From Clarireedia homoeocarpa (taxonomy: Eukaryota; Ascomycota; Leotiomycetes; Helotiales; Rutstroemiaceae): a stretch of 26,469 nucleotides of DNA. Position 1 is the first letter of the stretch, and each line of letters begins with the position of its first letter. The stretch covers positions 1-26,469 of the forward strand of contig LNKV01000106.1 in NCBI GenBank assembly GCA_001465935.1, given 5' to 3'. A program made the translations under genes and the position numbers. A model generated the notes under the pieces. The model was not told where the DNA came from. It saw nothing but the letters and a program-made list of their open reading frames with translations, and did not search any database. Below are positions 9,451-18,509 of the stretch, in pieces.

Positions 9451-9496
9451 GGGGGTGCTTTATGGTGGGGCGTGCTTTAAGTCGGGATATCGGTTA
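9451..9496. repeat. Right terminal inverted repeat of Fot/pogo-like element
   Basis: This is the complement of 8015-8060, ending GGGATATCGGTTA at 9496. An extra G run at 9450-9455 marks the inner edge. Confidence 0.85.
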
Positions 9497-9721
9497 CCCC
9501 ACTTCAGTGGTTCCAACAGATTCGATCATGTAAGAGGACGTTACGGAAATTGTACAAAAATATAAAAAGTTATTATAATGATTTAAAATTAAGTATTTAA
9601 AGACAAATAATTAACGTAACAACTATATATTCAGCACTAGGTAAAAAATATATAAGGTAAGTTCAAGTTAACTTTTAAAATATAAGACTATTCGATAGAA
9701 CGAAGAGTTTATTATAATTAG
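9497..9721. other. AT-rich spacer
   Basis: A strongly AT-rich stretch (about 9540-9720) precedes the next gene. It probably contains that gene's promoter, but no clear element stands out. The base bias fits RIP spreading from the neighbouring transposon. Confidence 0.4.
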
Positions 9722-10318
9722 ATGTCAGCAATAGTATATATGGAGTGGATAATGGATATAGGCGATGAACCCAGGGCTTCTTTCAGTCATGTTTTCTTGT
9801 ACTCCGTCGCAACGAAATGCACTCAGGCTCAAGACATCAAAAGGATATCAAAAGAAATATACGATAAGCTGGATAAGTACCTCCCTCCACACCTTAAATT
9901 CGAATTTGTTGTTTGGGAGAGTGAAGGCGATGACAAGGGACCAAGAAAAATCAATTGCAGCATTCTAATGGGGTATAGCGAGCAGAACGAATTTGTTAGC
10001 TGGTTCAAGCGTAAGTTCTGGCCAAGGGAGGTCACCGAATTTGATGACTCAAGAAAAGACATGGCCTCTCTGCTGGATGGGCTGATAGTGGGGAAAATAT
10101 TAACTTGGCTGCCAAGCAATTTGCCGCTTGACAAAAATCCTTACGCATATCTCCAGTCCTATGGATACGACAACACTCTTTTCTATACATCAAACAATTA
10201 TGGAGGAGAACCTAACACTGTGGACTTCATAAAGTCTGCCACACAAATTCTTACGGTCATATATAACGAGTCCAATCATCACGCACGATGGGAGCGCTGT
10301 TCCGGCTCTGCTGTGTAA
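9722..10318 (+). CDS. Unknown protein, 198 aa, single exon
   Basis: The ATG at 9722 starts an uninterrupted frame of 198 residues ending at 10318; a second in-frame Met lies six codons in. Composition is that of a soluble globular protein: balanced charges, many Trp and Tyr (FEFVVWESEGDD, WFKRKFWPREVTEF, YAYLQSYGYDNTLFYTSNNY). No signal peptide, membrane segment or coiled coil is obvious. Codon use is ordinary and unlike the AT-rich flanks, so it appears to be maintained or recently active. It lies 770 bp upstream of the MetE-like gene on the same strand. I do not recognise a family and assign no function. Confidence 0.6.
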   Translation: MSAIVYMEWIMDIGDEPRASFSHVFLYSVATKCTQAQDIKRISKEIYDKLDKYLPPHLKFEFVVWESEGDDKGPRKINCSILMGYSEQNEFVSWFKRKFWPREVTEFDDSRKDMASLLDGLIVGKILTWLPSNLPLDKNPYAYLQSYGYDNTLFYTSNNYGGEPNTVDFIKSATQILTVIYNESNHHARWERCSGSAV

Positions 10319-11087
10319 TCTAGATCTTGAATTGAACCTATCTATCTATCTGGAAAACTAACTACACGTCTGCTTGAAGGGGGTTTATATCCTCAAGCTG
10401 TGGCAAAATAAGTGATTGTAGTGCATTCTGTAGTTTACAAATAGAAAAGTACAAGTATTGAACAGCTGGCAATTGTGATCGTTGATTAATGTGGAAATAG
10501 CTTCATTCTCACATCTACTGTAATGTGCACCGAGCTCGGATATGAGATAAACGATAGTCCGGGTCGCTGGCACCCAAGTACAATAATAGGGAGATTAAAA
10601 ATTATATAAAGTTTTATATTTAATTTGATTATAATCTGTTAATTAATTAATATTATATTGTAATTGTAATATAATTATAATTTATTAGGATTCTATTAAT
10701 CGACCACCGCAAATTGCTAACCGACTGGCGCGCCCTATATATTGTATCCTCGGAACACCTACAAATTGAATGTTTAGGAAATTTTGGTATCTATATTGAA
10801 AGTGACATTATTTGTGCGTGCACCATTGTAAAGTTATGTGTCTCGATGTAGGATACAATTATGTGGGGTCCGGTTGAATAGTTACAATTGCCGGTTGTTC
10901 AGTAAAACTCTTTTCTGATTATTACTCGTATTGATGACTTCCTGACAATTTAAGTCATTAAAAGAATAAGTATCTACCTACCAAGTTCTTCGATTTTCAG
11001 TATCTCAAAACTGGATATACAGATATTTCCTTTCATCAGATAAGGATAAGTGAACAATCTTGGAACTTGCTCCAGAAGTATCTCGAT
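10319..11087. other. Intergenic region upstream of the MetE-like gene
   Basis: No gene is seen. A 28-bp string at 10381-10408 recurs at 24876-24903. An AT-rich block lies at 10590-10690. The 5' UTR and promoter of the gene at 11088 should lie between about 10750 and 11087; no clear TATA box was found. Confidence 0.4.
10381..10408 (+). repeat. 28-bp dispersed motif, copy 1
   Basis: GGGTTTATATCCTCAA, three variable bases, then GTGGCAAAA. The copy at 24876-24903 differs only in the three central bases. The flanks do not align. Confidence 0.6.
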
Positions 11088-12131
11088 ATGCAATCAATTT
11101 CTCCAGTCGTCAAGAATGTACATCTTGTTGGTAGTGTTTGTCTCCCCGATACATACACTATCTTCAGTGAGATGGCAAAAACATTCCCTTCCCAACTGAA
11201 GCGCATTCCAGACGGTGAGCCTGGTAATCGAGGTAACTTTGTCCTCTGGCAACGCAGTGTATTCCGTCAACATCCTTACCTTATTCGCCCGCTATACTTC
11301 AACTTGGCACATAGCCCTAGTTCTATTCCAATCGCACAAGAAGAGATCAAACTTATGCCAGTCAGCTACGATTTCTATGCTATTAATTCGTATTCCACCT
11401 TTTGTCAATTACGTAACGATGGTGTAATTCCTAAGAATGTACGATTCCAGGTTTCCCTTCCAACACCTATCAATGTCCTTCACGTCTCGATTGAACCAGC
11501 TTACCAAGAAGCTCTTGAGCCAATTTACACCAAGGCGTTCCTAGCCTGTGTTCGTAACATTCAGGACAACATTCCCTCCGAAGACCTAGCTATTCAATGG
11601 GATGTCGCAATCGAATTCGCCTTTCTCGAGGGTATAGTTTCACCACCACCACATTTGGCTATGGCTTTGAAAGATCATATTATCAAACGTATCTTGGAAT
11701 TGGGAAACTCTGTGGATAAGGGAGTGGAAATGGGGTTTCATTTCTGCTATGGTGACCTTGGACATCAACATTTTGTGCAGCCAAAGAATATGGGCTTATT
11801 AGTTGATATTGCGAATAAAGTCTTGGAGGAAACAAGGAACAGAAGATCAGTAAACTGGATTCACATGCCTGTGCCAAAGAATCGTACAGATCGAGAGTAT
11901 TTCCAACCATTGAAAGACTTGAAGATTGAGGAGACAGAATTGTATTTGGGACTTGTGCATCAGGATGATATTGAAGGCACGAAAACCAGAATCAATGCTG
12001 CAAGTGAATTTGTCGCAAACTTTGGTATTGGAACAGAATGTGGTTTAGGCAGAGCGGATATTTCAGAGTTGAAGAGTGTATGTGATATTGCAAAGCAGAT
12101 TACAGAGAGTTATAATACTGATTTAATTTAA
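11088..12131 (+). CDS. MetE/UROD-fold protein (core methionine synthase-like)
   Basis: A single-exon gene of 347 aa; the ATG at 11088 is the first in frame and is followed by MQSISPVVKNVHLVGSVCLP. The family is the cobalamin-independent methionine synthase (MetE) C-terminal/UROD-like TIM barrel. Visible signs are the N-terminal IPDGEPGNRGNFVLWQ block, WDVAIEFAFLEG, H218-x-C220 in GFHFCYGD, and C318 in TECGLGR. H-x-C and the late Cys match the zinc ligands that activate the thiol substrate in MetE. The length fits a single catalytic barrel without the MetE N-terminal barrel, so ordinary methionine synthesis is unlikely. A zinc-dependent methyl or alkyl transfer to a thiol, perhaps in specialised metabolism, is inference. 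The coding frame is intact. A LINE is inserted about 30 bp after the stop. A glutamine amidotransferase follows on the same strand. Confidence 0.85.
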   Translation: MQSISPVVKNVHLVGSVCLPDTYTIFSEMAKTFPSQLKRIPDGEPGNRGNFVLWQRSVFRQHPYLIRPLYFNLAHSPSSIPIAQEEIKLMPVSYDFYAINSYSTFCQLRNDGVIPKNVRFQVSLPTPINVLHVSIEPAYQEALEPIYTKAFLACVRNIQDNIPSEDLAIQWDVAIEFAFLEGIVSPPPHLAMALKDHIIKRILELGNSVDKGVEMGFHFCYGDLGHQHFVQPKNMGLLVDIANKVLEETRNRRSVNWIHMPVPKNRTDREYFQPLKDLKIEETELYLGLVHQDDIEGTKTRINAASEFVANFGIGTECGLGRADISELKSVCDIAKQITESYNTDLI

Positions 12132-12159
12132 CTAAGGCAAGTATCAAAGTTTGAGCTTA

Positions 12160-13304
12160 ATATATTTATTTATTTATTTATTTAATTCTTACGCCTATCA
12201 GATAATTCTATGAGGAGCTACACTAGTTAATTTTTAAGGAAACCTTTAATGGACAAAAACCTGAACAATTTACCTTGTTGATCTTCTCGCTCTTCGTTAT
12301 GCTTCTCGCTTTTGACTATTTTCTTTCTATACCCTCATTTTATTCACTATATCCTTGCCTCCCTCTACTATCCCCCTCGACCTGATCCCCTTCTGCCTCT
12401 TCAGCTGCTCTATATAGTAGCCGATCTGCTAGGCTATACTGGCCTAGCTTGCCACTCCTGATCATCCATCTTGCAACTACTACCCCGGACCCTGGCTCCG
12501 AGATTAGTTGTCTGAATAGTGCTCCTGGTTCCCAGCTACCCCTCGGCTGATCTGTACAATGTAGGAGGGCATGCTCTGCTGTCTCTGGCCTTGTTCCACA
12601 GAGGCACTCTCCAGACTCGATCCCCGGCATCCTTGCCGATGCTAGGAACTTCCGTAGTCCGATCCTCCCTGTTCTTACCTGAAAGAGTATTGAGCTCTCT
12701 GCCTTTCGCAACTGCTCGTACAGCCTAAGTCTCTGGTATTCAGGCCGGCCAAGAGCTGCTACGTTCTCCGGCCAGCTTGTATTCTCTCCTGTTCCTTGGC
12801 CCAGTGTATTCGCCACTCTGCTAGTATTGCTTTCTTGCCTTGGCCCCCTAGCTTCTCTTCCCTCCTCTCTGCCCAACTGATCTTCCCAGGGATCAGTATC
12901 TGCTCCTTCCTCCTAGCCCCTCTCCTCCTTTGCCGACACACTCGTTGTGCGATCGCCTTGCACTGTTCCCAAATGAACTGCCCTATTGGCACAGAGTAGG
13001 TCCTTCGTATATGTTTCGCATAGAGCTCCTTGCAATAGAGCTCTACTGGTGGTACAAAGGCCTCCTTCTCAATCTCCCGTACTGTTGTAGCCTTATATGC
13101 TCCGGTTATAACCCTCAATCCTTGGCTCTGGATCTTGCTCATCTTCTGTACTACCGCTCCCCCGCTCGGCTTAGCTGCATCGAGCCATATAGCTGCCCCG
13201 TATGTGATCACCGGTCGGACTGCCGAGCAGTAGAGTAGTAGTCTTGCTCTTGTAAAGGAGGCTCCCCGGGTGGAGGTTGCCACTTTCTTTAGTGCGATCA
13301 CATA
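12160..13304 (-). mobile_element. LINE family A, 5'-truncated copy
   Basis: It runs right to left: coding sequence from about 13304 to 12340, a 3' UTR, the conserved terminal block at 12183-12235, then a TAAA microsatellite tail (read on the minus strand) at 12160-12182. 5' truncation plus a simple-repeat tail is the hallmark of target-primed reverse transcription. The terminal block is identical to the LINE end at bases 1-51. It landed about 30 bp downstream of the MetE-like gene. AT-rich sequence on both sides hides any target-site duplication. Confidence 0.85.
12340..13301 (-). pseudogene. LINE ORF2 C-terminal part with one frameshift
   Basis: Two overlapping frames (13301-12759 and 12876-12340) together give the RT connection region and C-terminus. 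The upper frame aligns with the main copy (FTRARLLLYCSAVRPVITYG, PVELYCKELYAKHIRRTYSV). The lower frame gives the C-terminal zinc-binding motif CLCGTRPETAEHALLHC, typical of fungal LINE ORF2 ends. One frameshift between about 12760 and 12876 separates them. No in-frame stops lie within either piece, so this copy is younger than the one at 5.6-8.0 kb. The start at 13301 is the truncation point, not a real start codon. Confidence 0.8.
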
Positions 13305-13986
13305 TATAATATAATATATATCATATATATCATATATTAGAATATATTATCTTTATAATAATTTGTATAAGATTGTATATATAATTACATCTATAATCTA
13401 TCTGGATATTCCTTTATAAGATATTATTTAGTTTTAGCTTTAAGGTTCTAAGTTTATTTAAGGTCCTTTCTTATAATTAGATATAATTCTTTAATTCAAT
13501 ATTCTAAACCTAATTAATATTTATTATGAAACTGATCAGATCGGCTACTAATTGTATATATGTACCGATCCCATAGATTAACATACCGATTATAAAGCAT
13601 CAACTACTGACAACTCAGTGATCATTACTTGGGTTGATTACTAGCAAAGTTTCAGTGACATTAACACGTTGAGTATAGCATTCGGACTAACATAGTCATC
13701 ACTAGAGCTTCTTCAGCCACATTCAATACAATCCTATACTTCCGGAATTACCTATCGGCAAACATCAAAGAAAATTTACAGTATTTGTGCAAGACGAAAC
13801 CGGCCACAAATTCCCAGTTACTGGATCCGCTGACTTCCCCGAAAGATATACGGGAAGACTACAATAATAGTTGCTCTGACAGTCTACACTGTATTTAGTA
13901 CAGATAAGACACTTAAAATATATATTCAAAGACGACTTACAGATTACTTTCTCTTTAAGTTTTAACAATTTATACTTGTATTCAAC
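13305..13986. other. AT-rich stretch and GATase upstream region
   Basis: 13308-13560 is extremely AT-rich with repeated ATATAT runs and no open frame of note, consistent with RIP-like decay or an AT spacer. 13560-13986 has ordinary composition and probably holds the promoter and 5' UTR of the amidotransferase gene. No certain element was found. Confidence 0.4.
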
Positions 13987-14816
13987 ATGAGCAGACTTCT
14001 TCAAGTGGTAATTTTGGATGCTAACGAGCCCACCTTACTCTGGGAAAAGAATAAGTTTTCTCCTCTTTTCGAGCAGCTCATTGTAAGTCTAAGTGGAACA
14101 AGTGTCCCTGCCATTACCCCTATCATATCAAGCTATGATGTCGTTCAGGGAGAATACCCACAATCATTCAATAAAGTGAATGTTATTGTGGTCACCGGTT
14201 CATGTAGGCAAACCGTAAAGACAATTGTATTAATAATATTACTAACATTTATCTAGCTGCGTCCGTGAACGATATACATAAATATTGGATCTATAAGTTA
14301 CAGCTTTTTATTAAGACTGTGTGGTATTCCGAACCTCAGATAAAAATTTTTGGTTCTTGTTTTGGTCATCAACTCCTCTGCAAGACTGTCTTAGAACTTG
14401 AAGTAAAGCGAATTGAGTGGGAGATCGGCGTACAGCCAGTTACTCTTTCTTCCATTTTTGTTGATGAATTTACTATAGCAACGAGCTCAAAACCTCCTAA
14501 TCCTATGCGGATTCAACTAATTCATGAGGATCATGTCATGCCTCCTTGTGACGGCATACTGCCGTCAAACTGTATTATTGTGGGAAGAAGTGCTAGCTGT
14601 CAAATACAAGGGGTATATGTACCTCGCCGTCTGCTGACGTTTCAAGGTCACCCTGAATTTGATCGCCATGTTTGTAAAGAGACCGCCGAAGCATTCGTTA
14701 CAAAAGATATCAAAACGAGCTCAGATCTCATAGAGGAAAGCTTGCATGCTATTAATCAAGATGATGACAGTCGGTGGATAAGACAAGCAATATGGAGTTT
14801 CTTTGTAGAACCATAA
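13987..14816 (+). CDS. Class I glutamine amidotransferase-like protein
   Basis: Exons 13987-14203 and 14257-14816 encode 258 aa. Class I GATases release ammonia from glutamine using a Cys-His-Glu triad. Here the nucleophile elbow is GSCFGHQ with Cys107, and the His-Glu pair is in FQGHPEF (H204, E206). The N-terminal part (VVILDANEP, VIVVTGS) has the expected alternating strands. The protein is a stand-alone amidotransferase domain without a synthetase domain, similar to the many fungal GMP-synthase-like or gamma-glutamyl-peptidase-like proteins; some act in secondary metabolism and hydrolyse gamma-glutamyl bonds. The 53-bp intron restores the TGSSASVND reading. It lies on the same strand as the MetE-like gene, with a LINE between them. 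The frame is otherwise intact. Confidence 0.85.
14204..14256 (+). other. Intron of the GATase gene (phase 1)
   Basis: Donor GTAGGC at 14204, perfect branch site ACTAAC at 14241-14246, acceptor ATCTAG ending at 14256; 53 bp. It rejoins T and CT into a Ser codon and links two frames. A second possible donor, GTAAAG at 14215, gives the wrong phase. Confidence 0.85.
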
Positions 14817-16316
14817 ATTGTCCTTATTAAACGTCCTGGTCTCTTGGGATTCTTGTAATTGTTGTTTAAACATACCGTACCATAAAAATGCAATAGATTG
14901 GTTTGAGAAGTTATGTTAAGTGTACTAACAGTGCCATTCGCAGAAACGATCTGATCTCAGTCTTCAGAATCCTAATTTAACTCCTAATTTAATGTCTTTA
15001 ACGTCTATATGACTTTAAAGCCCCAAAATTAACCAGAACTAGCAGAACGACGTACTCAGCATCATGGAGATCGTAGAGCATTGTAGTTATTATATCAATC
15101 AGTCAAGACGAGCAAGGCTTACCAAATTTGCAGTGAAATCGCAGTGTTTGTAGCAACGAACACAGTACTCGCAGTTCTTCTTCTCCAAAAGGAAGAAATC
15201 CACGAAGATATTATGATCGTTGGGAATTTATGTTTAACGAGGGTCTGAGTCCTTGGATCTAAGCTATCTTGGAGTATACAGTCGGTCACTGGATAGGTCA
15301 GTATAAATTTTATCTAGCAATATTTAGGAAGGAAAAGTTTTAAGTCCACTGTCTTTGTGTGTTGCAGTGCCCACTCCTACTACTACTTCTCATCTACTAC
15401 TAATATGACTCCCACATTTCATGTAAATGTGAATATACCAACACGAACGAGTTCCACAATGCTATTGATTTTGTTCCGCCCCACTCGCACTTCAGATCCA
15501 GCCGTCAATCTTGCTCAATAGGTCTACCCCATTCATCAATATTATCTAAACTACGAATGCGCCAGCTGGGCAGTGGATCACAGTTGACAAGTGGGTTGAT
15601 ATTTGAAGGTGCACAAGTTGAGTTGGAAAGAATAGCTACTATAAATCCTGTTCAATTATCTATACCAGAAACCATATTGTACATCGATAAAAGTAAGGGT
15701 TGAAGAGCAATATTCTCAATCGACGCTTCCCAGCCTGAGTAGCCTCATAACCACCTACTTTATAGTCCGAGTTGACAGCTCTTATTGAGCTGAAGACTGT
15801 CATAAGATATCCTCCAAACGACAGGTTAACAGCAACAATTACATTGACAACTACGCCAGCAACTACGCCGGCATCACTACGAAACAAGGGAGAGAAATCA
15901 ATAAACACCCCATTCGTACTTCAGGTAATATTGACCAATGGGAAGGCCCATTGATCGATCAATATTGCCCAGTAGGGCTGAAGTGCTAACAGGGCGGATC
16001 AGATCAAGATTCTTCTGATATGTGCGTTGAGAATTGGTACGGTCAAGGTCACTATCCAGCAGATCCTCGCAGATATTGCCTCTCGGCGCGACAAGACCTC
16101 GCAGTGGGTAAAAGAAAACGCCGAAGCCCGGTCCTGTGTGCTTTTGAGACTGCGGCTCACTATGTTATTGAACCGGCCATGACTAACTTTTCATTTACCA
16201 CGTCGCGTGGTGACGTTTAGTGGCATGCCCAAAATTTCAATTTATCATTGTAAATTAAAAATCGTATATTTCCTATTATCACTAACTACATGTTATTTTC
16301 TAGATTCAAGTAGTTC
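14817..16316. other. Gene-poor stretch after the GATase
   Basis: No gene is identified. A readable but interrupted fragment (YYDRWEFMFNEGLSPWI, stop, AILEYTVGHWIG) lies at about 15203-15300 and may be a pseudogene. A minus-strand frame at 15660-15908 has a hydrophobic stretch. An imperfect hairpin with AATATTGA ends lies at 15927-15966. Around 16055-16180 one frame reads QQILADIASRRDKTSQWVKE, which looks coding but is isolated. Confidence 0.4.
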
Positions 16317-16327
16317 TATATATACCT
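16317..16327. repeat. Target-site duplication, left copy
   Basis: TATATATACCT directly precedes the truncated LINE. The identical 11 bases follow its tail at 16859-16869. Confidence 0.75.
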
Positions 16328-16858
16328 AGAGCTCAGTACTCTTCCAGGCAAGAACAGGAAGGATTGGACTACGGAGGTTCCGAGTATCAGTAAGAGTACC
16401 GGGGATCGAATCCGGAGAATGCCTCTGCGGGACAGGGCTAGAGAGAGCAGAGCATACCCTCCTACACTGTATAAATCAGCCGAGGGGCAGCTGGATCCCA
16501 GGAGTACCATTTAGACAACTAGTCTCAGAGCCCGGGGCGGTAGTTGCAAGATGGATGATTAGGAGCGGTAAACTAAGTCAGTATAGTCTAGCAGCTCGGC
16601 TACTATATAGAGCAGGCAACGAAGCAGACAACGAAGTAGAAAGGGTTTAGACTGAGGAGGATAGGAGGAGAAGGCAAGGATAAAGAGAATAAAGTAGGAT
16701 ACGGAAAGAGAATAGATGAAAGAGAGGAGAGTAAAATAGAGCAAGAAGATCAGCAAGGTAAATTGTTAAGGTTTTTGTCCATCAAAGGTTGCCTTAAAAG
16801 TTAACTAGAGTAGTCCCTCATAGAATTATCTGATAGGTGTAAGAATTAAATAAGTAAA
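16328..16858 (+). mobile_element. LINE family A, short 5'-truncated copy with target-site duplication
   Basis: It starts inside the ORF2 C-terminus (GAGCTCAGTACTCTTCCAGG onward aligns with the 12.7 kb copy) and continues through the zinc-motif region. It ends with the conserved terminal block (16801-16847) and a short TAAA-like tail. TATATATACCT lies on both sides, at 16317-16327 and 16859-16869, as an 11-bp target-site duplication. The coding part is broken by stops (for example after QLDPRSTI) and A/G transitions relative to the 12 kb copy. Confidence 0.85.
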
Positions 16859-16869
16859 TATATATACCT
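16859..16869. repeat. Target-site duplication, right copy
   Basis: TATATATACCT follows the LINE tail and matches 16317-16327 exactly. Confidence 0.75.
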
Positions 16870-16960
16870 ATAAATATTTAACTTGAACTTTTAACGAGAA
16901 GTTAAGATTACTCAAAAAGAGAGTTCATTCGAACTTCTCACAAATTCTTATCTTAGTGCC

Positions 16961-17182
16961 ATGATTAACCTTAAGGTTAATCTTAAAGTAAAATGTATCT
17001 CAGGTGTTCCACAAACTGTGCTCAACTGCCCAGTTACAGCCCACAGCGCAAAAGAAATCGAGCCGGAGGAAGAATTGGAGCTTTTCGGGTCACTTGGAAC
17101 TCAAATACTACTACGGTTACCAAACTTCGATGTTAATTTCTTAATAGCTCTTAATGTGCTCTATAATCAGTACAAACCCTAG
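16961..17182 (+). CDS. Small unknown ORF (73 aa)
   Basis: The ATG at 16961 opens MINLKVNLKVKCISGVPQTV and the frame ends at 17182. There is an acidic patch (KEIEPEEELELFGS) and a leucine/asparagine-rich end. The start lies about 90 bp after the LINE insertion. No family is recognised. It could be a real short gene or part of a gene broken by the insertion. Confidence 0.25.
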   Translation: MINLKVNLKVKCISGVPQTVLNCPVTAHSAKEIEPEEELELFGSLGTQILLRLPNFDVNFLIALNVLYNQYKP

Positions 17183-17290
17183 AATTATAGAAGTAGTATA
17201 GAATTACTGCTTGTTGATGCGAAAAGGTGATTCTCAATGAAATCGCTCGAACCATCTTCTTCTATTTTTTAATTACTTCGTCGCCGGGAA

Positions 17291-17416
17291 ATAAAGGTTG
17301 ATGATACATATACCCCGGTTATTGTTAGAATTCTCCACAATTGCAGGATTTGGACGATCTGATTCAATAAAAGTACCCGTGTTGATAGAATCTACCAGAA
17401 TAAATTTAACCTTTAT
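17291..17416 (+). mobile_element. MITE family 2, copy 1
   Basis: A 126-bp element bounded by ATAAAGGTT and AACCTTTAT. Its whole length aligns with the inverted copy at 18510-18633 (shared blocks TTGATAGAATCTACCAGAA and GACGATCTGATTCAA). Most differences are C/T or A/G changes. It has no coding capacity. Confidence 0.75.
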
Positions 17417-18174
17417 TCCCCCGAGTACCAAAGTAAAAGAAGGCCAGACCACTTCTGATTGGTTTGAAGAGCATAGATTTGCCACCTCTGATTAGTCCCA
17501 TTGGGATTTAACTGTAACGTGACTTCGGGCCTCGATCAGGATCGGATGTACGTACAAGATCAGATCACTAAAAATTCACACTTGTTGTAAGGAGCGTCAG
17601 CGAGTTACCCCTCTGAGCAGAGCACGGACCCTGAAGCGACCAAACACAACTCGTATAAAATACACACTGAAAATTTATCGTTCCCAATATTCAAAACATT
17701 CAAAGCTTCTTTCAATCAAAGAACTTTCTTCTATTTACTTCCGCTCACCATTTCTGCTCAAACTCAAGATTATTTCGACTTTCGTAAGCCCTTTCATCAT
17801 ACTCTATCTGTCTTCAAAGTGTGTAATGAGCCAGGCGCACCAAATGCGAATACGCCTCGTGTTCTTGTGAAAGCTTTAGCCTGAATGTTTTTCCCGTTTC
17901 ATATCCTCTCCGCGACTCAATCACTACCCCGCCTCGAGCCTTTGTGTCATAAACTGGTCCGTTCTCGCTCAATTGACTGGTCTCTGCCCTGCAGTCTCCC
18001 TTTTTTTTTAAAGACGCGGCACAGCAAAGACGACAAAATAAGTGGGACTTGACCAATTATAAGGCTTCTTCTTTTACTGCCGCGACTGAGCCACCGAGAT
18101 AAAATGAAAATCCAGTACACGATGAGGTATGGAGCTCCCAAACTCCCAGATACTAAGTAAGTGAGGGTCACCTG
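17417..18174. other. Gap; possible LTR-like or promoter-like sequence
   Basis: No gene is recognised. TGTAACGTGACTTCGGGCC begins near 17513, a TATAAAA lies at 17654-17660, and a pyrimidine-rich stretch runs to about 17815. This order resembles a solo LTR or a strong fungal promoter, but no second LTR, primer-binding site or downstream gene was found. A T run lies at 18002-18009. Confidence 0.3.
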
Positions 18175-18337
18175 TACTTGGTCTCAAGGGATAAATAACA
18201 ATTCCCCCCTAGTCGCTCCGCACTCTAAATTTTGACCAATAATATAACGCCGACAATGCTCTCTCTATCAATTGATTGGTCGCAAAATACAAGCCACAAG
18301 AACAAGGGGTCCAATTATTTATCCTTGAGACCAAGTA
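18175..18337. mobile_element. MITE family 1, copy A
   Basis: A 163-bp element flanked by TA, with terminal inverted repeats CTTGGTCTCAAGGGATAAAT and the complement ATTTATCCTTGAGACCAAG (one base longer on the left). The interior aligns with 19635-19787 (CACTCTAAATTTTGACCAAT, ACAAGAACAAGGGG). The TA ends and small size fit a Tc1/mariner-derived MITE. Confidence 0.78.
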
Positions 18338-18509
18338 CTTCGTCTGAAAGACCTTGTGTCGGGATTGCCGTGATTTGACTCTTAGAAATGTTACCTTACG
18401 GAATAAAGTATGCATTATTGAAATCGCAGTTTATTACTTATTTATTTGTCCAAAGGCCTTAATTCGCTGGGCAAACTATTTGAGCGATGATACTTTGGTA
18501 GTCGCCCGA

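Larger units (their letters stand above)
8015..9496 (+). mobile_element. Fot/pogo-like DNA transposon, internally deleted
   Basis: The element is about 1.48 kb with long terminal inverted repeats (8015-8060 and 9451-9496), beginning TAACCGATATCCCGACTTAA and differing at two positions at most. It is flanked by TA, consistent with a TA target-site duplication of the Tc1/mariner superfamily. It retains the 5' and 3' parts of a transposase but lacks the DDE core, so it is a non-autonomous deletion derivative. The interior is AT-rich. It sits where LINE homology ends (about 7990), but LINE sequence does not clearly resume to its right. Confidence 0.82.

Noticed and set aside
9829..10134. Minus-strand ORF of 101 codons
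   Set aside because: It lies entirely under the 198-aa plus-strand gene, has a low-complexity Ser/Leu composition and no start context.
12930..13238. Plus-strand ORF of 102 codons
   Set aside because: Antisense of the LINE ORF2 fragment; no independent signal.
15660..15908. Minus-strand ORF with hydrophobic stretch, possible membrane protein
   Set aside because: No family resemblance, biased valine repeats from a short ACTACGCC(A/G)GCA repeat, no supporting exon.
17513..17815. Solo LTR of a retrotransposon
   Set aside because: It has a TGTAAC start and a TATAAAA, but no second LTR, no matching CA end and no primer-binding site. It is noted only as possible.
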